A stretch of DNA of 64,000 nt from Siphonodentalium dalli. Its lineage: Eukaryota > Mollusca > Scaphopoda > Gadilida > Siphonodentaliidae. The stretch's first letter is position 1. Each line of letters starts with the position of its first letter. The stretch is from contig CP136062.1 in assembly GCA_032622095.1 (NCBI GenBank), positions 7,504,001-7,568,000 on the forward strand, written 5' to 3'. Shown in pieces: positions 1-12,819 of this stretch. The translations under genes and the position numbers were made by a program. Under the pieces are notes generated by a model. The model had not been told where the DNA came from. It saw only the letters and a program-made list of their open reading frames with translations, and did no database searches.

Positions 1-1778
1 GGAACATACGAATTTTAATAGCAGATGACTATTAGGGGGGGGTGGAAATATACAATAATAATTCTGAGTACAGGTGACAACTGCAGTCGAAAACGCCTCA
101 TGAACTCAGCCACTGCATTTTTACCGTGTGGATTACCACAGTGTATTTGCAACCAGATAGACACTTTCGATTCGTATAATTTTGAACAAGTTGGGAGAGA
201 CTAGCAGCAACAACAACACCATATACCATTATACACGTATAAATACCATATATAATTGTTTAATGCCATGTCCATTTTTTCATTTGACTGTTTGGTGAAC
301 GGGAGAGAAGTCAAACTTTCTAGTTTGGCATACTAAACACCACGGCTGCATAAAGATCGCTATCAGTTAACGATGTTTACAGCCTGAATTATTGTTCGTC
401 TTGACATGTTTCGTTTGAACAAGATTTCTCTCACGACCCAAGCGGCGTAACTCTATCGTCAAATTGGTTCGCGCGAGATGGTTTGCTGCCTGTGTCAAGC
501 AAGCATAATGACCATAGTCGTACGGGTCCGGTGGTGGGAGGGGGTGTGGGCGCGCGGTACTTTGGTTGGGACAGCTGCACCCCCCCCCACCACAAACGTT
601 TTCAAACCACCAAATTCGGGCAAATCGGAGATATTTTCGGTCAAATTCAATGGTATTTCAGGGAGAAAAATGTGGCCTATTATTGTATTTCTGCCAGAAC
701 TCTACATGCATATTTAAGGTTAGTTTGAATCTATTTTGTTTTATATTTATGTATATATACAATGTATATTCTACAAAAAAACTGTAAGTTACAACCAATA
801 TAATTAACGATCCTGTACCAGTATATATATAAACCCTGCCATGTCTGGAGCTAAAATGTAATTTGCAAATTCGGCAACATAATTTAGGTCCAAGTGAATT
901 CGTGTTGTTAATTTAAAATGCTAGCTAAGACATCTATCTGCCCATGCAGCTCGTAGCAATAGTTCAATCTTTAAAAATCGAGTTACACAAAATCACAAAC
1001 AGTGCACTTATATAGGACAGATTGGAAGTCGGGTAGCGTAATGTAATCTCTACGCCGTTGCTTCGGACATTCAGGATCCTACGTCATGTCACGTCGTAAG
1101 CATACTAATGATCATTCAAACATGACATACATGTACGATGACCACAGACACAGATATCAAAAGTTGACAATGACACTTTTCATTTTGGGACCTATTATTT
1201 TAGTGAATTAACTATTTAGTATTTACAACCTAACACAATTGTTTATAATTATCCAACAGTTGGAAAGTTAAAGGCACCAAGAATTATAGCAAGCCGTACT
1301 ATCGAATGTATTTATTTTATCACATTATAATCATGGTAACATTGAGTTGCTGACAAGTGTGATCCAATTTTGTTCGTTTCAGCAACCGGTCTTCTATTAC
1401 ATGTAGCAGCCAAAACGCCTCCTTTTGACCAAGTGTTTCCTGAAAAAGATGACAGATGAACGCATTAAATCAACATACAATAAGCCGTCCATGGACGACG
1501 AGGCTGGTTCCAATTCCGATAATCGCGGATTTGTACATTATCCACGCACGGTGAAGACATACCATAATGTTCAGGAACATTATGTTGTAAAGTATTTTAA
1601 TAATGGCTGTGTTGCTGCAAACCGACCCTGATCAAGTCGTTTATTCTGATCATTTTTGCACAAGTGCAGCCATTATAAAAAATATTTCAAAATATAAATG
1701 AATGATTCATACTGACACTGATTTTTTTGTTCAAATCGCTCGGATTAGCCAATCAACGTAAAAAAGACAACTTTAAAA

Positions 1779-1997
1779 GTGGATTGAAAGTGGGATATTA
1801 CGCAACCCAGGGTGGATTGAGCGTGGCATGTTTAGCGTGGTTTTCCTCATGATTTTGTATGTTTACCAGTCGGTATGATTGAGAGCGAGAGTTGCGCCAC
1901 CACCCGGTTGGATTGAGAGAGGGAGATTGGGCCAGCCCGAGTGGATTGAGGGTGGTAGACTGATCCACATCAGGTGGATTCAGAGCGGCAGGCTGGG
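1779..1997 (+). repeat. degenerate short repeat (GTGGATTGAG words)
   Basis: At least five copies of GTGGATTGAG or close variants, followed by G-rich tails, spaced 30-95 bp. Irregular and low confidence as a defined satellite. Confidence 0.35.
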
Positions 1998-4200
1998 CGT
2001 GGTACCCATCATATTTCTGCTTCCCAACGAGTTTTCATTGGTCGGTAATAATTGTTTATTGGTAAAAATTTCTGACGTCACAAAATCAGATAGAGCCTTT
2101 CTACGAACCAAAGTTTTCTTTCATTACTATAATAAAACCATGCACTGCTATTTTTACCTCCGATATCTGGGGCGGTAGCTGATCCAGATGTTTCATTTAT
2201 TCAGGACAATCAGAGTCGTTTGAGCTAGTGGCACTGGAGCTGTAGCAACTGCGTTTTTCTCTGTTCTACAATGAAAGAAATACATCACAAATTAATAATA
2301 GGAATGTTTAGATTGAAAAATATACCCATCAGGTATAGAAGAGTGTGACCGGGACGGTATTATCCAGTAGGCAGGTAGCTATGTTTTACTTCCAAACAAA
2401 GTCCGTGCAACGTAACACATCGATCGCGTTTGTTACCAATATGACACGAAACGTGCAATAGTATAGTCAGCATTAAACAGGTCGCCATTCGTGAGTAACA
2501 ATTCACGCTCGGTGCTATGCGGTGTTTGACAACATATTGCATTTTGCTATTGGTCACGATCTCACACCACACTGTGCTAAACAGTATGGTTTTATATGCA
2601 TTGACGAGTGAAGTTAGCGATACACATCGTTCGTATGAACACTCTTTGACGACTTAAAATTTTCCTATTGATAATTCCGAGTCCAATTCAGGGTCTGGAA
2701 CTTATACGCCATAATTTTCTCAAAAATGGTGGCAAAATATATAACATCGAAGTGAGTATCCATCGTTTTCTTCGCTTAAATAAATAACTTAACCAAAAAA
2801 GATAGTAAGGAGCTTCGGGTATGTACCCATTTTTGCGAAACTATTAATACCGTCTCACCATATACATTTTACTAATTTACTGTCGAGATAATATGAGTGT
2901 TATTTCTGTCACCAGTTTTCGTGGTAATGAAATGTCAACAGCAAATATCCTTAAAACAAATAAGTTCGATATTCGATTGTTGTAGTATCCGAGATGACTG
3001 TTTTGTGATAGCTCATTGGATAGTTCATTAGAATAACAGCTTGCTGATCTATTTGGATAAATGTAGAAACGAAAAACGAATGTTGAAATTGCCTGGCGTG
3101 ATACATGTATCTTGTCGCCGTTTTCGAGAAAATTATGACGTAGTTTCCCGACTCTGCAATTGTTAAATTGTTAAATAACGACCTTTTCCAAATAATTGAA
3201 TGATCGGTTGCATTCAGTGTAAAAGACGTTTTATTCTCAATTAAGCACATTTCGGTCTCTATATAAACATTGTAAACTATAAAACGATATTATGTACTTA
3301 CTAACATATAATAAAATAAATATTATATGCCAAATATTAGCCACAAAGAACAACGCGATTTAGAATAAAACATAAACAAAATATTCGGTAACATTTCACC
3401 CATTCGTCTCGCTAGAAGGACTACCAAACATCGTCAAATCGATAACATCAACAAAGTTTGCACGACGCGAACACATGACTGGCATCGCTCATTTATGTAC
3501 ATGTATCTCTCCAACTATAAATCGACTCCGCGATGAATCGTGGTCAGTTATGCACTTTTGTTCGGTCGCTGATCGAGGCGAGTTATATAACTAACGTCTG
3601 ATCAATTCCAGTTGCATCTACGTTAGAATATTGGAATGGTGTAACAGAGTGAGTATAAGCCTATATATAGGTGTCGACTTGAAGTCTTAGCACGAATAAT
3701 GAGGTTTGAACCCTAATCGATAACGCCAGTATAGCAGTTCAATATAGAACCACGTGGACCAAACTCTGTTGACTATTGTGGCGGCATGTCATGTGACACA
3801 GAAGCGGACGATATAATAAAACCTATAAGTCGGGCTAGACCGGGATTTGTTGGTCAGGCATGGGGCATGTAATCGACACATCTCTGCTTTTTGGTCGAAT
3901 GTTTCTCGAATGGACCGAATAGCCAGATAACTGACTTCCAGACGAAATATCCAGCAAAATCGTATCTAGGAATGTCGTTGTGTTAATTGTGTGCTAAAAA
4001 TTGGTATCGAGTACAATATGTCTGGATCTAGCATCACGGAGTTGACGACCAACTATGGTGCTATGTTGGTTCTAATTTCGGTGTATAAATTGTTTATGTA
4101 ACTCTTCTTTTAAGCTACGTTTTAGATACACATAATAAGTCATGGATGTGGATGTAGATAATCCTGTCTTTACTAAGTGAAGTCTCCCATCCAATTATCA

Positions 4201-4390
4201 AATTATATACTGGAATGGTCTATTATTCATTTGGAGGGGCGCTCGAGAAAATGATCTGAAGACAAACAGACGAAAAGCTTATGCAAGTGCAGAATTATAC
4301 CTATGCATTGGTGGGAATTGTTAAGATAGTCAATTCAACAAGCGGTCTATGGCTGTTTGTTGAATGTATTACCTGACATGTCCTTAGGGA
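4201..4390 (+). repeat. dispersed repeat, copy 1
   Basis: ACTGGAATGGTCTATTATTC, then an AGACAAACAGACGAAA-type stretch and GGTGGGAATTGTT. The same order of motifs recurs at 55911-56110 on the plus strand and, in parts, inverted at about 32100-32290 and at 47240-47300. Confidence 0.5.
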
Positions 4391-4529
4391 ACTACATTGT
4401 AAACCCACTACGTAACATGTTCCTAACAGTTGTGATTATTTGAAACCTCTCTATTCAAATGAATGTTGGCAACATTGTCTATGGTAAGCATACAATTTAC
4501 TTACCAATACTGGAGCCTCCACATCTGAG

Positions 4530-4985
4530 AGTTTCTGCAATGAAAAATGTGAGACATTGTACGAAAATCTGAACACCTTTCTAATAAAGAATATGAGACA
4601 TTGCATGAATATCTGAACATATTTCTAATGAAGAATGAGAGTCATTGCACAAACATCTCAACGCCTTTCTGATGAAGAATGTGAGGCATTGCACGAACAG
4701 CTGAACGCCTTTCAAATGAAGAATATGAGGCATTGCACGAACATCTGAACACCTTTCAAATGAAGAATATGAGGCATTGCACCAACACCTGAACACCTTT
4801 CAAATGAAGAATATGAGACATTGCACGAACATCTGAAAACCTTTCAAATGAAGAATATGAGACATTGCACGAACATCTGAATACCTTTCTAATGAAGAAT
4901 ATTATACATTGTACGAACATCTGAACACCTTTCTAATGAAGACTATGTGACATTGCACGAACATCTGACCATATTTCTAAGGCCG
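4530..4985 (+). repeat. tandem array of a 44-bp unit, about 10 copies
   Basis: The unit contains AATGAAGAATATGAGACATT and GCACGAACATCTGAACACC. Spacing is 44 bp, so it is not codon-phased; the minus-strand frame across it (4796-4581) is a by-product. Copies are moderately diverged. Confidence 0.85.
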
Positions 4986-5609
4986 CGTCCAACCGTTAAC
5001 ACACTCGCAAATTTGCCTGGCATAACATTTCTGTTTATTTGGTTTATAGGTATTTCGATACAGTAAGCTATACTGTGCTAGAAAACAAACGCACTATACT
5101 GGTTTCTATGACGAAATGCCTGCACAAAATATCAGACAAATTTCCCAGTGTGTGAAGGCTGCTTTTCCGGAACTGGCAATATTGCAGGATAAATGTTCAT
5201 ATAATTCCTTACTGATGATTACCTACATACTGCGCACTGTAGAGCGAAAAACTTCGGTGTTACTGAATATGTGTATTCGTTTGTTATCGGCATGTTGCTT
5301 AATAAAACAAATAAAATTTACTAAATATTACACATTTGGTTATCGTCTTATATGAACGCTAGTTTCAGGTATATACAAAATGTAGCAGGTGGCTTTGTAT
5401 GGAGCTGGCTTTGTTTTCCAACCAAAAATCTAATTCTGGCAAACATCTTCTGACAAACTTTGATTTCAACTTTACCTTTACTATTAACAATTATCTGATT
5501 GTGACCTATTACGACTTAAATGGCGACTTCACAAATGTGAACCATAACCAAATATCAAGAATTATGTTTAATAATGCTTAGGTTATCAACAGGATAACAC
5601 CACAATTAT

Positions 5610-5910
5610 GATTTCTAAGTAAAAAGAGGCATAATTCTGTCAAAAAATTGGAACTGTGACCAAACTCGACATATGTTTTCTGAAAATACGAACCATATAT
5701 AAAAACAGTTCGATAGAATATTGCTCTAGTTGCCGTGTACGGTAACCCAATAATTAATATTTATAAGTGGAAACAGGGGCATAACGCTGTCAAAATCATC
5801 GAACCGAAACCAAATTCGAACTTGATTTGCATCCCTTCAAATATGAACCATATAGTAGTGACAAAATTAATGACAAACAAATTATGTTGAACATTTCTAT
5901 AATTCAGATG
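5610..5910 (+). repeat. two diverged copies of a ~145-bp direct repeat
   Basis: Both copies carry GGCATAA, CTGTCAAAA and ACCAAA(C)TCGA, then TATGAACCATATA-like words in the same order, starting near 5620 and 5770. The style is that of transposon UTR repeats. Confidence 0.5.
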
Positions 5911-5984
5911 TTTTGTGTACCCGACTTCAGTATTCTGCATGGATACAGGGATATACAATGCAATGTAGCTATAGAGGGTCTATA

Positions 5985-8040
5985 AACATTTCACAGCCTA
6001 AAGTTGGAAATGCTTCAGCTGATGGCCATTATTTCTGACAAAACATGGCCGCAAATACTATAAGAAAATATTGACACTAAATTTTGATTGTAAAATCAAA
6101 CCATGAGAACAAATCCAACTTATTATTTAGTTTCATATTTCCAACTCAAGTGTTAGCCATACAATATTGAAGAGGTTGACCCAAAGTTGAAAACATCACC
6201 CTCCCGCCGCCTATATTATATACAAGTGAATATGTTATCAATCATTATTAAACATGCAGTCCAATATATGAGGACCGGACCCGTGCCCTATCCGGATTCC
6301 TACGACAGGGACGATGCGACAACTTTAATAAATTATTTCAACATTTGGAAATTTCATACTTGACACAACATCATCACTTGGAAATTTCACACCAAAAATA
6401 GGTTGAAATTGTTTTCACAGTTTAATTTCACTACCAGTGCTTAGAGGGACAATTGTTGTTATTGGCAGTCCCATATTTTCCTACTTTCTATCAATATGTT
6501 GGACTAATATGGCCATTCTGTTGGAAAATTGCCAGCCTGAGGGAGGTGCCAGGTTGAAGTTGAAAATTTCCAACAGATCGAAAGCTTGAGATACACAAGA
6601 TGGAAATTCCAACCCAAGTAATGCATATATAATTTCGCGAACATGGGATTTTTGTCTGGTTCAATGGGGTGCAGATAAACGTTTTATAGTGGGCATCCCC
6701 AACGTAGACCCTCTAGCCACGCGCCCCTGGTGCTGTTAACAAATATATTGTTTTTAATTTGTCTTTTTCGCGGTGTTCATAATCTGAACATATCCAGCAA
6801 AAGCCATTATACTAATAATAACAAGCATTCAAAAACATATTTATTGCGAAACTTTTTTAATATACTGTTTGTATTAGTTGTTGAAAATCGGCTATAATCA
6901 AAATAGTTATTCACGTTGTTTTAGAAACACCAGCGCAAGCATTATTGTATTTTTTTCAAAAATAGATATGTTCTTGAATATTGTATACACACACCGTTTT
7001 CTTTTTTTGTTTCTGAAATCGCTCCGATTAACCAACACCGCAAAAATTGCAATCATCAGAAAACATAACGGTACTTTATCTTAATGACATCAGTTTTCCA
7101 TAGCACTTCAGCAGGACCAACAGCATCATATCATATATATTAGCAGGAGTACTTGAACATGGGTGATACCCCAACATTCGATCTCATTCATATTTGTCTA
7201 TGCACGTACATGTAATTTAGTTCATGTCATACTGTAAACAACTGGTTATCGCTCAACAAGCCACTATCGCATGTAGGAGCTTTTGGTGGCCTGACATCGA
7301 CTTTAAAATAGAAACGTTTGGAATTTCTGTCAGGCTAACAATAATGCAAATTGTCGTCTGGTATAAAGATCGTTTACGCGTCCGTTCGCAATTATGAGCT
7401 TTTGATATCGTTTTATGCGTATTGATTTAATGATTTTCGCGATGGCTGTGTGATACAAATGATGGTGACTGCAGTTATTTTTCTTTTCTCTTTTGGTGGT
7501 GATGTTTTACAGACTTGTGTATTATTTTTTTGCACACATATCCACGGAGAGTGCCTTGGGTCTCTTTAAAATGGAGGTTAAGTGACACATTTTGAATGTG
7601 AATTTGCGCGCAAATATCTGGAGTAAACGTTAAGTATGAAGCAGATGTCCGAGAACTAAAGTAAAGAAATAACGTATATAATTTAAAATGGAGGGCGGGC
7701 GAGGCAAATTAGAATTGTTTGCTATAAATTTATTGTTTACATTTTTTTCTTCTGAAATACAATACGTGACATACTTTTGAATAATCAATATCAAATTCAA
7801 TAATACAAAAACAGGCTGATGGAGCAAGTTCTGAGCCGACCAGCCAGATAACCACCTATTAATTTAACTATCACATCAAGTCACAAACTCATGGAAACTG
7901 TTACACATCTCTAACATTTGCTCGATCCAGAGATTTGCATTAAATCCCCATTAAAATTTGGCCACTTGACCTCATGCTCAAAACTGAAAGACCGGTGGGC
8001 TCTATGCTCTCCAAACCATCCTGATGCCACTCTGCATATT
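5985..8040. other. no supportable gene
   Basis: AT-rich with short chance frames. I see no motif, repeat array or RNA gene here. Confidence 0.4.
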
Positions 8041-8138
8041 CTACCCAGACATCGGTTTATGATACTCTTTTATTCCCACAGAAAGCATATATTGATTATT
8101 TAAACGGCAATGTTCGGTGAGCCCTGTGTTATGCATAC

Positions 8139-8238
8139 CAACCTCGACATCGTCTCCACTGCTTCCGGAAATTCGATTCGAGTAAACGAGCTGAACCATC
8201 ATCATGGCGACCACAACAAGAATTAAAAACTTCTTCAT
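8139..8238 (-). CDS. first exon of a small secreted-protein gene
   Basis: ATG at 8238 opens MKKFLILVVVAMMMVQLVYS, a textbook signal peptide: two lysines, about 15 hydrophobic residues and a likely cleavage after YS. NRISGSSGDDVEV follows. A strong donor (G|GTATGC) lies at 8139/8138 after 33 codons plus one base. The frame runs on to 8041 without splicing, but that extension looks less protein-like, so I favour the splice. A TATA-like box sits about 85 bp upstream of the ATG. No downstream exon was recognised on the minus strand below 8041, so the mature product (peptide hormone, antimicrobial or other) is unknown. Confidence 0.55.
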
Positions 8239-8318
8239 CTTCGTAACTTCGTTAGCACTGGTTTACAAGTGACAGAACTGAGTAGAGACCAATGATCATT
8301 CAGCGAGATCGCGTCGGA

Positions 8319-8328
8319 ATATATAAGG
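8319..8328 (-). promoter_or_regulatory. TATA-like box of the secreted-protein exon
   Basis: Minus-strand CCTTATATAT, about 85 bp before the ATG at 8238, a workable distance for a TATA box plus a short 5' UTR. Confidence 0.4.
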
Positions 8329-8339
8329 GGCTTATCGTG

Positions 8340-9150
8340 TGATGATCACGCTGGGTCATTCGGCCGCTACTAACCAGGGGGAATGATCGGAGATACCTTC
8401 AAACATTAGGCAAAATTATGCAAACCTTAGGTTGTTTTATGATAAAAGATAAAAGCAGTTTCTGAATATTGTTACTGATAATGACTGAAATAGTAACGCA
8501 GTGATCAAAATGCATGATTGTGTCAACTAAATAATTGTTTGCTATTTATGACTTCGGACGGAGAGCGGTGATGCCAGAAGTCACGTCCTGACCCAAACCT
8601 TACTTATTTCAGTAACTACATACGATTAGTGTTGAGATAGGCTATTTTATAAGTATCCAGCGGCTCTGGGACACGTATGTCGTGTGATGGATGGTACATC
8701 AGCGGCGAATCAAAGTTTTGTTAATACTCATGCAAGGTGAATTATTTGTAATTAAGCGATGATCTAGCTATTCAACAATATTGTTATAGTCGTTTCAAAT
8801 TTTTATGTCGACCGACAAGCATTGAAAGTTTTTTGTTAAATAACAATAGATGTCTCACTGATGGTTTGCCTTTTTTTCCACAACGAAAATAGAATATTAA
8901 CTTTGAACGTTTCATAGTGCAGTTCAAAACTTTTGTCTGAATGAGTACAACTTAACCGTTGTGCATTTGCGATCACCCGCCACAAGACTGCATGGCCATG
9001 TATTATAGTAGGTTTGTCGTCTTGATGTGACTGCAACGCAAAAAAGGCATAAATGGAGAAAAAAGAAGACCTTGTCGGGGTAAGGACAACAACCATTCAA
9101 ACATTATATGTGGAGCCTAAACATCCCAGTTCTAACGCGATGCACTCTAA
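8340..9150. other. no supportable gene
   Basis: Upstream of the secreted-protein exon. No further promoter motif, gene or repeat was recognised. Confidence 0.4.
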
Positions 9151-9156
9151 ATCGCG

Positions 9157-9218
9157 TTGGTAAAGTTTTACCCAACAACATTCGTGCATCACGCGAATGT
9201 TGTGTAAATTTTACCCAA
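9157..9218. repeat. imperfect hairpin, GGTAAA...TTTACCCAA type
   Basis: The left arm TTGGTAAAGTTTTACCCAAC followed by AACATTCGTG pairs with CGCGAATGTTGTGTAAATTT followed by TACCCAA. A small palindromic repeat; class unknown. Confidence 0.55.
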
Positions 9219-9219
9219 T

Positions 9220-10540
9220 GCTGGGCTATGTTTTTACTCAACGCAGGGTAACAATTTAACCAGATTATAACAAACAAGAAAACTAAGATGCATGCATCAG
9301 GTCAGCCATGAACTATTTAGCATAGAATAATTCAGTTCGGTTGCAGTTTCACAACGTTACAACTGACATACGATTACACCTTGAATGTGGAAATATGTAA
9401 GAGTGAATATTAATGTTCTAAATCCCATGTTTCACATTTAGTGGTAATGGGGTCGTACTTTATTAACACGCAAGTAGTGTAATTAAGTACGGGTAATTAG
9501 AAGTAACAAATCGTTTAGTTTCTATCGTATCGGCTAAAAGAGGTGAGCAGATTGCCGATGATGAATGCTCTCGTTAGCTGCCAATATAATGTGCATATTT
9601 TCCCCGTTACGTTTATACACTGTAGCATTGGCGGGCCAGAGTGTGTTGACATGTTAAGTGTTTGGTTCATTAATAACAGATCAGCAGGGATTTGTCGCGA
9701 TAACGTATACGTGGAAATATGCTACCTAAACGGTTAAATTAACGGTTGATCTATTACACCACCGTGTATACTCGGTTTAAATATGTATATTATATAGGGA
9801 CGTGTGCTCAATTTTGGTGCGGACCGATGATAAAAAAAAATCAGAAGTAAATGTCGGCGGGCGGGAGGGCCATTTTTTCATTAATTTTAAAAGAAATTGA
9901 ACAGTTGCAGCAGCAGCAAAAAAATTGGTGTACAATTGGCAGCACAATGCTACTGGCTAATCACACACAAATGGTATAAACGCTCTTTATTATTTCCAAA
10001 TAAGGAATTGAGCAACAAAGAACGCTCTTTATGTTTACCATCATTATATAAAGAAACACCAAGAAAGTAACTTTTTATGCTTTGTCAAACAATCGTCAAA
10101 TTTACGACAATAACATACTGTTTATGAGATATTTCTCATTTGTATATTAACAAAGTATGTCTATATTTGAATATTATTTTCGTTTGCAGCGGTTTTTGAC
10201 AGGTGGAAATATGTTCACAGGATACCCACCAAGGCCTTCCGTACCTTTAAGGTATACTGCAACTTTGTTTCTTGCCAATAGCAGAATACATAATGCTATT
10301 AAGAAGTCACACACAACACAGAACATTTTTTTAAATTATAAGTATTGAGCAGTGAGAAATATTTGAGTAGAGGAAACCAGTAACGAAAGGCGATATTAAC
10401 ATGATTTCTGTCAGCGAATAATTGTTTACGTTCCAATGAATATTAAAATGTACTGAAAACAAACTGCTAATGGGTGCCAGACTTTCATAAACACAAATTA
10501 TGTATTAATGGTGTAACGACATATTTCGTTCTTAATTGTC
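9220..10540. other. no supportable gene
   Basis: Only short chance frames. Poly-A and CAG-like short runs lie near 9830 and 9905. Nothing else recognised. Confidence 0.4.
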
Positions 10541-10549
10541 TAAAAAAAA

Positions 10550-10795
10550 TAGGGGATCGGGATGTTTGGATCTCTAGTTTAACGACATTTTTCGGTCTTT
10601 AATAGTTTAATGACATTTTTCGGTCTTTATAATATCTCAAGATATAGGGGGTATTTGGATCTCTATAGTTTAACGACATTTTTCGGTCTTTATAGTTTAA
10701 CGACATTCTCGGTCTTTAATATTTCAAGATATAGGGGCCATTAGTGGGTATTTGGATCTCTAGTTTAACGACATTTTTCGGTCTTTGATAGCAAA
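10550..10795 (+). repeat. short-motif tandem array
   Basis: TTTAACGACATTTTTCGGTC followed by TTT recurs at least five times (about 10577, 10606, 10670, 10695, 10762), with CAAGATATAGGGG and GTATTTGGATCTCTA between some copies. Confidence 0.75.
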
Positions 10796-10856
10796 ATGGA
10801 AGAAGTACATCTTTGGAAAGATGTGGTGGCCCTAAAAAGGAAAGTTGTTTGGTGAT

Positions 10857-12815
10857 CTTGAAATGCAGTTTTTCTGAACAGTCTTCCTCGATTAAAGTGA
10901 TGTGAAACCCTCCGGCAGACAACGCAGGCAGAGTGATCAAATAGAAATTAAGAATAATCTTTCTCAAAGTAGTTATTTGTTACGAATAGTAATCCAAATG
11001 GATGATACACAACGTCATTCTTATATATTAGTTAAATGCAATGACTCTCGATGCCATCGAGTCGATGGCGAAATCAGTTTTGTTTAATTATAGCCGATAG
11101 TTGCGCCCCGAATCGAGATGTAAATATTTACAATTTGGAGTAGTTCAGACGATGTTCTCTATGAAGTGGGGTGGTAGATTATTTTGGAAATTTTCAGTGA
11201 TGTTAGTAGAATGATAACATTCCCCAGGTTGGCAAAGTGCCTGAGCACTAACTTATCAATTTCTCGCACCCGAAAAAGTCCATAACAAGTCCATAATATA
11301 TCTTTAAGCATATATATAAATCTCCGAAAACCAAAATTCTAAAGCATTAAACGATTTCTTGAAATACAGTTTTTCTGAACAGTCTTCCTTGATTAAAGTG
11401 ATGTGAAACACTCCGGCAGACACCGGGCAGAGTGATCAAATAGAAATTAAGAATAATCTTTCTCAAAGTAGTTATTCGTTACGAATATTAATCCAAATGG
11501 ATGATACACAACGTCATTCTTATATATTAGTTAAATGCAATGACTCTCGATGGCGAAATCATTTTTGTTTAATTATAGCCGAAAGTTGCGCCCCGAATCG
11601 AGATGTAAATATTTACAATTTGGAGTAGATCAGACGATGTTCTCTATGAAGTGGGGTGGTAGATTATTTTGGAAATTTTCAGTGATGTTAGTAGAATGAT
11701 AACATTCCCCAGGTTGGCAAAGTGCCTGAGCACTAACTTATCAATTTCTCGCACCCGAAAAAGTCCATAACAAGTCCATAATATGTCTTTAAGCATATAT
11801 ATAAATCTCCGAAAACCAAAATTCTAAAGCATTAAACGATTTCTTGAAATACAGTTTTTCTGAACAGTCTTCCTTGATTAAAGTGATGTGAAACACTCCG
11901 GCAGACACCGGGCAGAGTGATCAAATAGAAATTAAGAATAATCTTTCTCAAAGTAGTTATTCGTTACGAATATTAATCCAAATGGATGATACACAACGTC
12001 ATTCTTATATATTAGTTAAATGCAATGACTCTCGATGGCGAAATCATTTATGTTTAATTATAGCCGATAGTTGCGCCCCGAATCGAGATGTAAATATTTA
12101 CAATTTGGAGTAGTTCAGACGATGTTCTCTATGAAGTGGTGTGGCAGATTTTTTGGGAAATTTTCAGTGATGTTAGTAGAATGATAAAATTCCCCAGGTT
12201 GGCAAAGTGCCTGAGCACTAACTTATCAATTTCTCGCACCCGAAAAAGTCCATAACAAGTCCATAATATGTCTTTAAGCATATATATATAAATCTCCGAA
12301 AACCAAAATTCTAAAGCATTAAACGATTTCTTGAAATACAGTTTTTCTGAACAGTCTTCCTTGATTAAAGTGATGTGAAACACTCCGGCAGACACCGGGC
12401 AGAGTGATCAAATAGAAATTAAGAATAATCTTTCTCAAAGTAGTTATTCGTTACGAATATTAATCCAAATGGATGATACACAACGTCATTCTTATATATT
12501 AGTTAAATGCAATGACTCTCGATGGCGAAATCATTTTTGTTTAATTATAGCCGATAGTTGCGCCCCGAATCGAGATGTAAATATTTACAATTTGGAGTAG
12601 TTCAGACGATGTTCTCTATGAAGTGGTGTGGCAGATTTTTTTGGAAAATTTCAGTGATGTTAGTAGAATGATAAAATTCCCCAGGTTGGCAAAGTGCCTG
12701 AGCACTAACTTATCAATTTCTCGCACCCGAAAAAGTCCATAACAAGTCCATAATATGTCTTTAAGCATATATATAAATCTCCGAAAACAAAAATTCTAAA
12801 GCATTAAACGATTTG
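10857..12815 (+). repeat. tandem array of a ~487-bp unit, four copies
   Basis: Units start at about 10857, 11358, 11843 and 12330 (periods 501, 485, 487). Each holds CTGAACAGTCTTCC, ACTCCGGCAGACA, AAGTAGTTATT, TGCAATGACTCTCGATGG, AGTTGCGCCCCGAATCGAGA and GTTGGCAAAGTGCCTGAGCA. The first copy is the longest and has an extra ATGCCATCGAGTCG insertion that forms a local palindrome. Copies 2-4 are nearly identical. Single diverged copies lie at about 44140-44400 and 49997-50375, so this is a dispersed element that expanded here. Confidence 0.9.
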
Positions 12816-12819
12816 CTAT

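Larger units (their letters stand above)
1..4500. other. no supportable gene
   Basis: AT-rich DNA with scattered short frames. A frame at 1403-1631 (plus) is open but lacks an ATG at its start and any recognisable motif. A loose repetition of GTGGATTGAG-like words lies at 1779-1997. The 4200-4390 part belongs to a dispersed repeat also seen near 32.1, 47.2 and 55.9 kb. Confidence 0.5.

Noticed and set aside
3650-3740. Possible tRNA (GGTTTGAACCC word)
   Set aside because: No matching acceptor stem, D arm or anticodon arm around it; no tRNA was found anywhere in the window.
4581-4796. 71-codon minus-strand frame with repeated Cys/His words
   Set aside because: It lies in the 44-bp array; 44 is not a multiple of three, so the frame drifts and the apparent repeats are accidental.
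12129-12395. 88-codon minus-strand frame
   Set aside because: Lies across a junction of the 487-bp array and has no counterpart in the other copies.
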